In this document: positions 21,862 through 30,181 of the stretch, piece by piece | How positions within the stretch are numbered: position 1 is the stretch's first letter | How the letters are laid out: each line of letters begins with the position of its first letter | NCBI GenBank assembly: GCA_012861695.1 | Contig: JAAOOA010000280.1 | Span: 171,501 to 235,500, forward strand | Length of the DNA stretch: 64,000 nt | Origin: Trematomus loennbergii | Taxonomy: Eukaryota; Chordata; Actinopteri; Perciformes; Nototheniidae | Reading direction: 5' to 3' | Translations under genes and position numbers: made by a program | The notes under the pieces: model-generated | Seen by the model: only the letters and a program-made list of their open reading frames with translations | Database searches by the model: none | What the model was told of the DNA's origin: nothing

Positions 21862-22320
21862 CGCCTTTGGGTGCTCATGGGCGGGCATAGAAGCACCATA
21901 AAAACCACCCCTTGTAGAGTCACCAGGGGCACGAGAATACCCTTCACAGAAGGGGTGTTGGTGCTGTGAAGAAGGCCGACTTTGGGTGCTCATGGGCGGG
22001 CATAGAAGCACCATAAAAACCACCCCTTGTAGAGTCACCAGGGGCACGAGAATACCCTTCACAGAAGGGGTGTTGGTGCTGTGAAGAAGGCCGACTTTGG
22101 GTGCTCATGGGCGGGCATAGAAGCACCATAAAAACCACCCCTTGTAGAGTCACCAGGGGCACGAGAATACCCTTCACAGAAGGGGTGTTGGTGCTGTGAA
22201 GAAGGCCGACTTTGGGTGCTCATGGGCGGGCATAGAAGCACCATAAAAACCACCCCTTGTAGAGTCACCAGGGGCACGAGAATACCCTTCACAGAAGGGG
22301 TGGTGGTGCCGTGAAAAGGC
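21862..22320. repeat. 115-bp tandem array, left copy
   Basis: Four units at exact 115-bp spacing (the C of GCGGGCATAG is at 21882, 21997, 22112 and 22227), containing AGAAGCACCATAAAAACCAC and GTCACCAGGGGCACGAGAAT. Related units with the same period lie on the other side of the recombinase gene (28320-28645), in the same orientation. Confidence 0.92.
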
Positions 22321-22350
22321 CGAATTTGGGTGCTCATAGGCGGCCTGCTG

Positions 22351-22870
22351 CAGAGTCATTTTCAGGCTCCTCTCCACAATTGTCCCCCTAAAATGATTTT
22401 AAATCATTATTTTTGCATTTAAATGCATTTATTCTATCATTTATATGGTTCCCCAACACAATGCACATAGTCTGGAGCTCACTGGGGTCCTGCATATAAT
22501 TGAATCAGGCGTTTTAACACTTTTTCCCATGAAAATGATTTTTAATCACTATCATGGGGCTATGAAAATAAAATTCCGGGTAATGCAGAGCACAAGTGCA
22601 CCTTTTACTATTTAAATGTATTTGTATTATATATATTTGGGCTAGGTAGGGGACCTCTCTGGGTGATTTAGTCAGTTTATGGATTTTTTCCCACAAATCC
22701 TGGATGATCCAGGCCGAATTTGGGTGCTCATAGGCGGCCTGCCAGGCGCCCCCACCCGTGGAAAGCAAAAAAAAGTGAAGAAAACGCTTAATTATATCTT
22801 AAAATAATCAAAAATGAAGTTTTGAAAAATTGTCAAATTTTTGAAAAATTTTCAAATTTTTTCTAAGTGC
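22351..22870. repeat. Third copy of the 450-bp module
   Basis: Same start (CAGAGTCATTTTCAGGCTCC) and internal blocks as the copies at 19106 and 19558. It ends with a short internal duplication of a TTGAAAAATT-type stretch. Confidence 0.9.
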
Positions 22871-22910
22871 CAACGGGAGTAGTGGCCAGGTGTTTGGCGC
22901 TTCGGGCCGA

Positions 22911-22955
22911 TTTTTCCCCTTCTCCGATGGTTGGTACAACGGAGAAGGGGAAAAA
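22911..22955. repeat. Perfect 16-bp-arm hairpin
   Basis: TTTTTCCCCTTCTCCG (22911-22926) is exactly complementary to CGGAGAAGGGGAAAAA (22940-22955) across a 13-base loop. At 20096 only the first arm is present and is fused to a palindrome module, so this arm marks a rearrangement junction. Confidence 0.9.
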
Positions 22956-23139
22956 GTCCCTGGGCTTCATTTCCACTTCTCTGTCAAAAAGATTCATCCA
23001 TAATTTTCAGACTACCTTCCGCACGAAATCAGAAACCCAGTTTTTGGGTGGACTCAGAAAAAATACGGCTGTTGGAAATCATGGAAGAATGTATCCGCTC
23101 ACCAAGCACTCTGAGTGGGCCTCATTTTGTGCCTCAAGA

Positions 23140-23470
23140 CCCCCCAGCCTGGTTCTCCCAATACTTTAAGTTCGACATGGAGGAATGCGAGGGCACTTTT
23201 GCAGGTGACTCTATTGATTATGAGGCACTATTTTGGGATGTATTTTTTACATTTTCCTGGTTCTCCAAATAGTTTAAGTGCGACATTTTGAGCCCTGGAG
23301 GAATGCGAGGGCACTTTTGCAGGTGACTCTACCCGATTATGAGGCACTATTTTGGGATGTATTTTTTACATTTTCCCGGTTCTCCAAATAGTTTAAGTGC
23401 GACATTTTGAGCCCTGGAGGAATGCGAGGGCACTTTCCCGGTGACTCTACCCGATTTTGAGGCACTATTT
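23140..23470. repeat. 118-119-bp tandem array
   Basis: GAGGCACTAT begins units at 23222, 23341 and 23459. They carry TTTTACATTTTCC, AGTTTAAGTGCGACATTTTG and GGAGGAATGCGAGGGCAC. It merges into the next, longer-period array. Confidence 0.85.
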
Positions 23471-24045
23471 TGGGGTATAATTTTTACATTTTGACCCCTT
23501 TCCCCGGTTTTCACCAAAGTTGAGTTGGATGATTTGACCATGGAGGAATGTCAGGGGAGTCCGCGGGGGACTCCTGCGGGGTCATGAGGCACTGTTTTGG
23601 GGTATAATTTTTACATTTTGACCCCTTTCCCCGGTTCTCACCAAAGTTGAGTTGGGTGATTTGACCATGGAGGAATGTCAGGGGAGTCCGCGGGGGACTC
23701 CTGCGGGGTCATGAGGCACTGTTTTGGGGTATAATTTTTACATTTTGACCCCTTTCCCCGGTTCCACCAAAGTTGAGTTGGGTGATTGACCATGGAGGAA
23801 TGTCAGGGGAGTCCGCGGGGGACTCCTGCGGGGTCATGAGGCACTGTTTTGGGGTATAATTTTTACATTTTGACCCCTTTCCCCGGTTCTCACCAAAGTT
23901 GAGTTGGGTGATTGACCATGGAGGAATGTCAGGGGAGTCCGCGGGGGACTCCTGCGGGGTCATGAGGCACTGTTTTGGGGTATAATTTTTACATTTTGAC
24001 CCCTTTCCCCGGTTCACCAAAGTTGAGTGTGATGATTGCTGAGTC
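23471..24045. repeat. 125-127-bp tandem array, about five copies
   Basis: GAGGCACTGT begins units at 23586, 23713, 23838 and 23964, with TTTTGGGGTATAATTTTTAC, CACCAAAGTTGAGTTG and AGTCCGCGGGGGACTCCTGC. The last of these is itself an inverted repeat (GAGTCC-GCGGG-GGACTC). Confidence 0.9.
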
Positions 24046-24059
24046 ATGATGCACTTTTT

Positions 24060-24345
24060 GGGGTACATTTCCCCATTATCAACACGGACTAGAGATGTCT
24101 CGGAGATGGCTCGGACCCCACACCCTGGTTCTATGTAACCCTGGAGGAATGTCACATGAGTCGACAGGGGACTGCTGCTGGCTAATGAAGGACTATTTTG
24201 GGGTACATTTCCCCCATTATCAACACGGACTAGAGATGTCTCGGAGATGGCTCGGACCCCACACCCTGGTTCTATGTAACCCTGGAGGAATGTCACATGA
24301 GTCGACAGGGGACTGCTGCTGGCTAATGAAGCACTATTTCGGGTA
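24060..24345. repeat. 141-bp unit, two copies
   Basis: TTATCAACACGGACTAGAGA occurs at 24076 and 24217, followed in both by GGCTCGGACCCCACACCCTG and CATGAGTCGACAGGGGACTG. Confidence 0.9.
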
Positions 24346-24608
24346 CTTTTTTTTCATTTTCACCCAAATTTCCCTGGATGAAATATTTTTTAGTTTTTTT
24401 GTTTTTAGCCCAGTTTTGGCCACAGCGTTGCCTGGAGGATAGGACCGAGATATGACAGACTCTCTGGCCGCCTCACAAGTCACTATTGTCGGACACTTTC
24501 TTTGCTTTACCCCGGTTCTATCACTCTTTCCTCCTTTGACCATACAACCCGTTTCCTGCTGGGGTGGTGCCTGGTTCCGGGGTACCCCAAACCCTCTCAT
24601 GGTCGGGG

Positions 24609-24758
24609 CACCATGTATGGATGCATCGGACCCAATGTTGCCATCACCAGCCCCGCGTTGGTGCGGAAGTGGGACCATCTGACCCGGTGGTAACCCAATA
24701 CTTCCCTTCGTCCATGCACCATGAATTGATGCATCGGACCCAGTGTCGCAACCACCGC
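24609..24758 (+). promoter_or_regulatory. Duplicated box upstream of the recombinase gene
   Basis: Two similar blocks about 106 bp apart share GCACCATG, GATGCATCGGACCCA and a CACC tail (near 24609-24650 and 24715-24758). They lie directly before the TATA box, so they are candidate promoter elements or recombinase binding sites. This is inference from position only. Confidence 0.4.
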
Positions 24759-24771
24759 TCACGCTAACGCA

Positions 24772-24777
24772 TATAAA
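24772..24777 (+). promoter_or_regulatory. TATA box of the recombinase gene
   Basis: TATAAA within CGCATATAAACGG, 41 and 59 bases before the two candidate ATG codons. This predicts a transcription start near 24800. Confidence 0.5.
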
Positions 24778-24830
24778 CGGAGAACTATAACATCATTTTG
24801 ATCAAATTCATTATGTGTGTTTCAGTAAGG

Positions 24831-25871
24831 ATGTCATCTGAATGCCCGGTGTGCAGACTCTTCTATCTGGCATTGAACAAACACCTTAAGCACAAGCATG
24901 CAGTGCGGAACTTGGAGGAGAGGGGAATCCTCCTGAAAATAGCCAGTGGAAGGATAAATGTTCGGACCAAACCCTGTCCCATCGCTGGGTGTTCGTACGC
25001 TGGGAAGAGACTGGACCGTCATGTAAAACATGACCACCCTGAGTTGTCCCGACATGAGGCACAGCAGGTCATGGCAAGGCTGAAGCATAGTGTGGCACTG
25101 CAGTTGCTCCATGACCTCCGTGAGACTAACCCCATCATTGGAATGGCTACATCATTGGATATAGACAATGAGGGGGAATACCCCGGGCACCCTCCACCCT
25201 TCTCCCCACATACCGAGTGTGACAACGAGGACTGCAGGCAGGTGATGCTGGAAAATGTGGCATTGAGGGCTCAGAAGGATGCCCTCAATGATGAGGTGAA
25301 GACCCTGCGCTCCAGGCTGAAAAAGGAGCTAAAACCCAGGAAGCAGAGTGCTGCTGTTCTTGAGGAAGAGGACGAATGTATACGATTTAAGGGCCTGGCA
25401 ATCCCAAGTACCTCCGGCATAAACACAGTAGCCTCAGGCAGCAATACCCCTGTGAAGACCCCGGTGAAGACTGTCATGCAGTCCCCAGTAACCTCCGGTA
25501 GCGGGACCCCTGTGAAGACCCCGGTGAAGACTGTCATGCATTCCCCAGTAACCTCCGGTAGCGGGACCCCTGTGAAGACCCCGGTGAAGACTGTCATGCA
25601 TTCCCCAGTAACCTCCGGTAGCGGGACCCCTGTGAGGAGCCCGGTGAAGACTGTCATGCTTGCAGTAGCCTCCGGTGGGAAGACACCGGTAAAGAACCCT
25701 GTGAAGAGCCAAGTGAAGACTGTAATGCTTGCAGTAGCCTCCGGTGGAAAGAGACCGGTCAAGAACCCTGTGAAGAGCCCAGTGAAGACTGTCATATTAC
25801 CAGTTTCCTCCGGTAGCGAGACCTGTGAAGACCGAAACTGTCAGCAGACCTCCGGTAGCGAGACCCTGTGA
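24831..25871 (+). CDS. Recombinase gene, N-terminal part: two C2H2 fingers and repeat linker
   Basis: The ATG at 24831 gives MSSECPVCRLF; an in-frame ATG at 24813 is the alternative. Finger 1 is CPVC with a HLKHKH helix end; finger 2 is CPIAGC with DRHVKHDH. Next come an acidic stretch, a probable coiled coil (VMLENVALRAQKDALNDEVK) and a basic LKKELKPRK segment. From about residue 205 a 20-residue unit repeats (TPVKTPVKTVMHSPVTSGSG and variants). The frame stops at 25871 because a run of four C, found in sister units (GAGACCCCTG), has only three at 25864-25866. With that base the frame would run on into the catalytic part, so the two are best seen as one gene with a frameshift, or with an assembly error at a homopolymer inside a repeat. 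The role is presumably DNA binding for the recombinase. Confidence 0.7.
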   Translation: MSSECPVCRLFYLALNKHLKHKHAVRNLEERGILLKIASGRINVRTKPCPIAGCSYAGKRLDRHVKHDHPELSRHEAQQVMARLKHSVALQLLHDLRETNPIIGMATSLDIDNEGEYPGHPPPFSPHTECDNEDCRQVMLENVALRAQKDALNDEVKTLRSRLKKELKPRKQSAAVLEEEDECIRFKGLAIPSTSGINTVASGSNTPVKTPVKTVMQSPVTSGSGTPVKTPVKTVMHSPVTSGSGTPVKTPVKTVMHSPVTSGSGTPVRSPVKTVMLAVASGGKTPVKNPVKSQVKTVMLAVASGGKRPVKNPVKSPVKTVILPVSSGSETCEDRNCQQTSGSETL

Positions 25872-26096
25872 AGACCCCGGTGGAAACTGTCATGTTTGCA
25901 GTAGCCTCCGGTAGCGAGACCCCTGTGAAGACCCCGGTGGAAACTGTCATGTTTGCAGTAGCCTCCGGTAGCGAGACCCCTGTGAAGACCCCGGTGGAAA
26001 CTGTCATGTTTGCAGTAGCCTCCGGTAGCGAGACCCCTGTGAAGACCCCGGTGGAAACTGTCATGTTTGCAGTAGCCTCCGGTAGCGAGACCCCTG
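25436..26096 (+). repeat. 60-bp coding minisatellite in the recombinase gene
   Basis: The unit carries CCTGTGAAGACCCCGGTG and an ACCTCCGGTAGCGGG or GCCTCCGGTAGCGAG end, repeated about ten times with some shorter variants. Most units are multiples of three and encode TPVKTPV-type repeats. The last four units (25880-26096) are almost identical, showing recent homogenisation. Confidence 0.92.
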
Positions 26097-27376
26097 TATG
26101 CCGGAAGACCCGTGCCTCTAAGCTGGCTAATGACTTGCCCTCTCCCTCAAATTACTGGTCCACTGGGTGTGGACGGGGGAATACCATGCGTGAAATCACG
26201 TTGCCTAGAAGCATGGAGGCGTACCTTCAGACATACTTGGATCATTGTTTGGGTGTCGCTCCGACAGTAAAACAGAAAGACAATGTTGTGTCGAAGATCA
26301 GCCGGATAAAGAACTTCATAGTATACATGGCCCATGGTGTTAACCGCCTGTCAGACTGGCTGTTCCTAAGAAACATGAAGATGATCCGTGGCTGGAGCGA
26401 GTATATTGTAAAGCCGGGCCGGGCAGTCACAACATCAGAGTTCTTCCTGAAGAATGTGCACCAGTTCATGGGGTACATGTCTGAGTCAAAGCCCCGGGGG
26501 TGCAAGCTCACCCAGTCTGATATGACCCACATAATGAGAGAGGTGAAAGCCAACATGAAACACTTGAATAAGGCAGTCACTCTACATCAGTTTAAGGTGA
26601 AGAGGAACAAACTGGATCGTCTGCCGAGCCAGGCGGAGCTTCTCGCCGCCATGGCGGCCGCTGAGAAGCGCATCCCGGAGCTCCTCGACCTGATGGCCGG
26701 CACGCCGACCTCAACCACCCAGAAGCTTCTCTATGGCTATCTCACCCTCCATTGGAGCCTCCTGTATGGCCACCGTACGGGCGTGTACGCAAACATGAAA
26801 AACAGTGAGGTCTTAGAGGCAGCCATAAGGGGAACTGCTGAGGGCTACATCATCCATGTGCAGGATCACAAGACGGCCAAGACATATGGCGAAGCACAGC
26901 TGGCGCTTACAGTAGAGGAGTTTAGCTGGGTCATGCGGTGGATGGGGATTAAAAAGGTATTGCTGGGTCCTCAGAATGAATTCTTCCTTTTCACAAGGGG
27001 GAATCGGGCCTCCAAGAACCTGAACGCTCACTTGAAGAGGGCATGGGCTGATGCTGGGCTAGAAACAGCCGTCACCTTCACAATCCTGCGCACTGCCCTG
27101 GCTGACAATATCAAGCATCACCAAGATCCAGAAAGCCGGTCGATTCTCGCCAGGTTTATGTGTCACGACGTAACCACGGCGGACCGGTTCTACGCGAATG
27201 CGCCGGGAATAAAGGAGGCATTGAGAATCCGCTCCATGTTCAGGGCGTCATCAGATGCGGCAGCAGCTGCATCATCATCAGAAGGATGTCTACCGCTGTC
27301 AGATGGGGAGACCTCCGAAGAGGGCTGCTATAACAGCACTGCTCCATCATCCATCATCTCCATCATCTTCACCTGA
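25868..27376 (+). CDS. Recombinase gene, catalytic part: tyrosine recombinase
   Basis: The open frame has about 500 codons, beginning in the repeat linker; its first codon here is not a true start. Residues count from 25868. At 115-235 a mainly helical segment (EAYLQTYLDHCL, VSKISRIKNFIVYM) fits a core-binding domain. The catalytic fold follows: Arg303 in LYGHRTGVY, Lys335 in DHKTAKTY, Arg408 in TILRTALAD (Thr in place of the first His of HxxR), His433 and Tyr442 in FMCHDVTTADRFYA. The H-to-Y spacing of nine and the order R-K-R-H-Y match tyrosine recombinases. This family cuts and rejoins DNA through a Tyr-DNA bond. I see no reverse transcriptase nearby, which argues against DIRS or Ngaro and for a Crypton-like DNA element. 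After the stop, another frame (to about 27490) reads QQQRKRKREGKRP, a likely nuclear signal, so a second frameshift near 27340 may have cut off the C-terminus. Confidence 0.8.
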   Translation: MKTPVETVMFAVASGSETPVKTPVETVMFAVASGSETPVKTPVETVMFAVASGSETPVKTPVETVMFAVASGSETPVCRKTRASKLANDLPSPSNYWSTGCGRGNTMREITLPRSMEAYLQTYLDHCLGVAPTVKQKDNVVSKISRIKNFIVYMAHGVNRLSDWLFLRNMKMIRGWSEYIVKPGRAVTTSEFFLKNVHQFMGYMSESKPRGCKLTQSDMTHIMREVKANMKHLNKAVTLHQFKVKRNKLDRLPSQAELLAAMAAAEKRIPELLDLMAGTPTSTTQKLLYGYLTLHWSLLYGHRTGVYANMKNSEVLEAAIRGTAEGYIIHVQDHKTAKTYGEAQLALTVEEFSWVMRWMGIKKVLLGPQNEFFLFTRGNRASKNLNAHLKRAWADAGLETAVTFTILRTALADNIKHHQDPESRSILARFMCHDVTTADRFYANAPGIKEALRIRSMFRASSDAAAAASSSEGCLPLSDGETSEEGCYNSTAPSSIISIIFT

Positions 27377-27597
27377 TGGGTCATTGGAGCGGCAGCAGCA
27401 GCGGAAGCGGAAGCGGGAGGGAAAGAGGCCAATGAAGTCGGGACCGGGGCTGGTTGACACTCCTGATGATGGGGCAGGGGCCGTGGACTCAACCTGTTTG
27501 CCCTGGTGCACCGTAAGAATTAGACGCCTTTGGTCCCCTGAATCCCCGCTAAACATTGTGAATATGTATACCGTGTATATAATTATTATTATAATCC

Positions 27598-27975
27598 TGT
27601 GTATACATTTTGTAAATAGTACAATATCTCCAGGGCGCATAACTGCACTTTACAAGCCAGGGAAGGTGCCAGAATCCTGGGCATACATTTTGTTAATAGT
27701 GCAACACCTCCAGGGCGCATAACTGCACTTTACAAGCCAGGGAAGGTGCCAGAATCCTGGGCATACATTTTGTTAATAGTGCAACACCTCCAGGGCGCAT
27801 AACTGCACTTTACAAGCCAGGGAAGGTGCCAGAATCCTGGGCATACATTTTGTTAATAGTGCAACACCTCCAGGGCGCATAACTGCACTTTACAAGCCAG
27901 GGAAGGTGCCAGAATCCTGGGCATACATTTTGTTAATAGTGCAACACCTCCAGGGCGCATAACTGCACTTTAAAA
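27598..27975. repeat. 80-bp tandem array right of the recombinase gene
   Basis: CAGGGCGCATAACTGCACTT recurs at 27631, 27711, 27791, 27871 and 27951, exactly 80 bp apart and almost identical. It is the reverse complement of left-flank blocks near 20480-20530 and 21395-21440, and of the CTTCCCTGGCTTGTA blocks. Two more diverged copies are at 29614-29760. Confidence 0.93.
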
Positions 27976-28126
27976 CGTAGGTTAAGAAATTTAGTAGTAC
28001 TGTTATAGCAGCAGTAGTACGTGTAAATAGTTGATGTTTTAGTCTGTGTGTACTGTCATTTTGTTACTGCAACGTGTAAATAGTTGATGTTTTAGGGTGT
28101 GTGGTTGATGTTTTAGGGTGTGTGTT

Positions 28127-28153
28127 CAAATAAAATAAAAAAAAAAAAAAAAA
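28127..28153 (+). promoter_or_regulatory. AATAAA followed by a poly(A) run
   Basis: TTCAAATAAAATAAAA leads straight into a run of 17 A, about 760 bp past the recombinase stop. It could be the transcript's poly(A) signal, or the scar of a retroposed 3' end. Sequence beyond it returns to tandem arrays. Confidence 0.45.
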
Positions 28154-28319
28154 CAATAACCTTGATGGTTACCAGGGGCAGATAAAGTGCCACTTTCCAT
28201 CAGCACCGGGGTGCTGAACCCTGTGATGAGCGCTCAAGTGTTGGCGGAGGAGGTGTAAGCCAGAGGAGGGTGAACAAAAGTTAAAGTGTTTGAACCTCCA
28301 GCCCAGAAGGGGGGTGGTG

Positions 28320-28645
28320 GTGCCGTGAAGAAGGCCGACTATGGATGCTGATGGGCGGACATAGAAGCACCACAAAATCCACCCCCTTTAGGGTCACCAG
28401 GGGCACGAGAATACCCTCAACAGAAGGGGTGGTGGTGCCGTGAAGAAGGCCGACTATGGATGCTGATGGGCGGACATAGAAGCACCACAAAATCCACCCC
28501 CTTTAGGGTCACCAGGGGCACGAGAATACCCTCAACAGAAGGGGTGGTGGTGCCGTGAAGAAGGCCGACTATGGATGCTGATGGGCGGACATAGAAGCAC
28601 CACAAAATCCACCCCCTTTAGGGTCACCAGGGGCACGAGGTTCTG
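28320..28645. repeat. 115-bp tandem array, right copy
   Basis: Three units at exact 115-bp spacing (28356, 28471, 28586) with ATGGGCGGACATAGAAGCAC and GGGTCACCAGGGGCACGAG. It is the direct-orientation relative of 21862-22320. Confidence 0.92.
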
Positions 28646-28748
28646 GTGGGTGTGAATACCTGTGTTTAGTCCGTGGGGGAGTGCTTAAGTGTGGGGGCCC
28701 GGGGACTCAGGGTGTGCAAGGTTATGGAGGTCCCACTGTTATGGGGAC

Positions 28749-29175
28749 ATGCTGGAGGTCATGAGTCCGTCCTTCGGGGCTCTGTGAGCGGGCACAGACA
28801 GGTGATTTTCCCCTGGTCTCTGCTGGAGCTGTGAAATGCACAGAGTCCCACTGTTAGGGAGCCATCCTGGAGGTCATGAGTCCGTACTTTGGGGGTCTGT
28901 GAGCGGGCACAGACAGGTGATTTTCCCCTGGTCTCTCCTGGAGCTGTGAAATGCACAGAGTCCCACTGTTAGGGAGCCATCCTGGAGGTCATGAGTCCGT
29001 ACTTTGGGGGTCTGTGAGCGGGCACAGACAGGTGATTTTCCCCTGGTCTCTGCTGGAGCTGTGAAATGCACAGAGTCCCACTGTTAGGGAGCCATCCTGG
29101 AGGTCATGAGTCCGTACTTTGGGGGTCTGTGAGCGGGCACAGACAGGTGATTTTCCCCTGGTCTCTCCTGGTAAC
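28749..29175. repeat. Second, unrelated 115-bp array
   Basis: ATGAGTCCGT recurs at 28761, 28876, 28991 and 29106, again exactly 115 bp apart. Units contain GAGCGGGCACAGACAGGTGA and TGAAATGCACAGAGTCCCAC. The sequence is unlike the other 115-bp unit, yet the period is the same. Confidence 0.92.
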
Positions 29176-29613
29176 TCCGCTCCCCGAGGTCCTAGAGACT
29201 CGGCGATGGTACCATTGGATGCGGGATACGTGGAAATGGGGGGGTACAGAAAGGCCTGAACCGAACAGAGCTTGTTATCAAAAGTTATGGATTAGTAGCA
29301 AGATTTCACAATGTAGCTCTCCAGAGTGCTGAAGGTCATTAGTCCGACAGCCGGTGGCTGAAACCCGAGTAAATGTGTTTAACTTCCACAGTAAATGGGA
29401 CCCATGGGACCCTCCCCGAGACCCCCGATGCGTCCCCCTATTTTAGAAACCCGAGGACATATGAAAAACCAAGCTCAGTAATGTGCATTGGCATATACTG
29501 GCGGTGGCTGTATATTATACTGCCACCGGACGTTCGGTGATCTGGAAACGCTACTTTCGGGTAGCAGAACTGGCAGAATGATCCCGGTTCCTGCATATTA
29601 TATGCGGAGAGGG
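29176..29613. other. Unique DNA within the recombinase element
   Basis: No gene is seen. A short inverted pair (GGCGGTGGC and GCCACCGGA) lies around 29500-29525, and CTGCATATTATATGCGGAG near 29591 is palindromic. Confidence 0.5.
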
Positions 29614-29760
29614 ATCTGGAGAATACCTCCATGGCGCATAACTGCACTTTACAAGCCAGGGAAGGGGCCATAATCCTGGGTATACATTTTGTAAATATTG
29701 CAATACCTCCAAGGCGCATAACTGCACTTTACAAGCCAGGAAGATGCCTGAATCCTGGGG
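29614..29760. repeat. Two diverged 80-bp units near the right edge
   Basis: Two copies of TGGCGCATAACTGCACTT / AAGGCGCATAACTGCACTTT followed by ACAAGCCAGG, diverged from the main 80-bp array. They are the last recognisable piece of the recombinase element on the right. Confidence 0.8.
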
Positions 29761-29770
29761 TAAACATTGT

Positions 29771-30181
29771 TTAATTGTTTAAGTGTTTTTAAATGTATGG
29801 AACAGTGTTTTGTCTCTTTCAAAACTCTCCGTCATTGGCCGGATACATGGGGACGATTTTATATTGACTATGACCGTTACTATTCCAGTGAGACGAAGTA
29901 CGTCCAGTGACGGGAGTGATCCCATGTTAATTTTGTCCGAAAACCAGAGCATTCCCTATCCCTCGGGGACCCCATAATTGCTTTGGCTTTGTTCTTGACA
30001 TTTTATCCATGGTTGTGTCAGTTATAAAATGTAAATGAGTACGAAATAACGTATACGAAAATGGAAACAAAACGTTGGACTCTTTTTCAGGTGAAAAAAC
30101 AAAATAGGTTTCACTTTAGTGTACAATCTATAAAAATCTAAAGACAATTCGTCTCTTGAGCTGTTGATCTTAATCGTATTT
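29771..30181. other. AT-rich junction region
   Basis: No repeat or gene was recognised. It lies between the last 80-bp-like unit and the retroviral pol tail, so the right end of the recombinase element, or lost 3' retroviral sequence, should be here. Confidence 0.4.

Larger units (their letters stand above)
17911..29770. mobile_element. Large tyrosine-recombinase element built of tandem arrays
   Basis: About 12 kb in which nearly all DNA outside one gene is tandem or shuffled repeat modules. Evidence that both flanks belong to one unit: the left blocks with TTCCCTGGCTTGTA and ATGCGCCCTGGAG (18050, 20210, 20490, 21130, 21410) are the reverse complement of the right 80-bp array (27598-27975, 29614-29760); and a 115-bp unit with GCGGGCATAGAAGCACCA occurs in direct orientation on both sides (21862-22320, 28320-28645). 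The gene between them encodes a tyrosine recombinase. I infer a mobile element of Crypton-like or undescribed type. The ends are approximate: I found no target duplication, as is usual for tyrosine-recombinase elements. Confidence 0.65.

Noticed and set aside
21772..22377. Minus-strand frames repeating GASMPAHEHPKSAF and similar
   Set aside because: Read-through of the 115-bp array; each frame is one array unit after another and moves frame between copies.
25271..25795. Minus-strand frame with TGVFTGVPLPEVTGECMTVF repeats
   Set aside because: It is the antisense shadow of the coding minisatellite; the plus strand carries the fingers and the recombinase domain.
24831..27376. DIRS or Ngaro retroelement
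   Set aside because: These also have tyrosine recombinases but need reverse transcriptase and RNase H, which are absent on both sides.
28169..29071. Minus-strand frames in the right-hand 115-bp arrays
   Set aside because: Same cause: repeat-unit translations without a domain.
17911..29770. Interpretation as a CRISPR array or bacterial island because of regular repeats and an integrase
   Set aside because: Units are 80-450 bp with no repeat-spacer pattern, and the surroundings have olfactory receptor, NLR and fish transposon sequence. The recombinase is of a eukaryotic mobile-element type.
17911..29770. Zisupton or another KDZ-type element, also known from fish and linked to tandem repeats
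   Set aside because: Those use an unrelated transposase. The residues here fit a tyrosine recombinase, and I see no SWIM zinc motif or 8-bp duplication.
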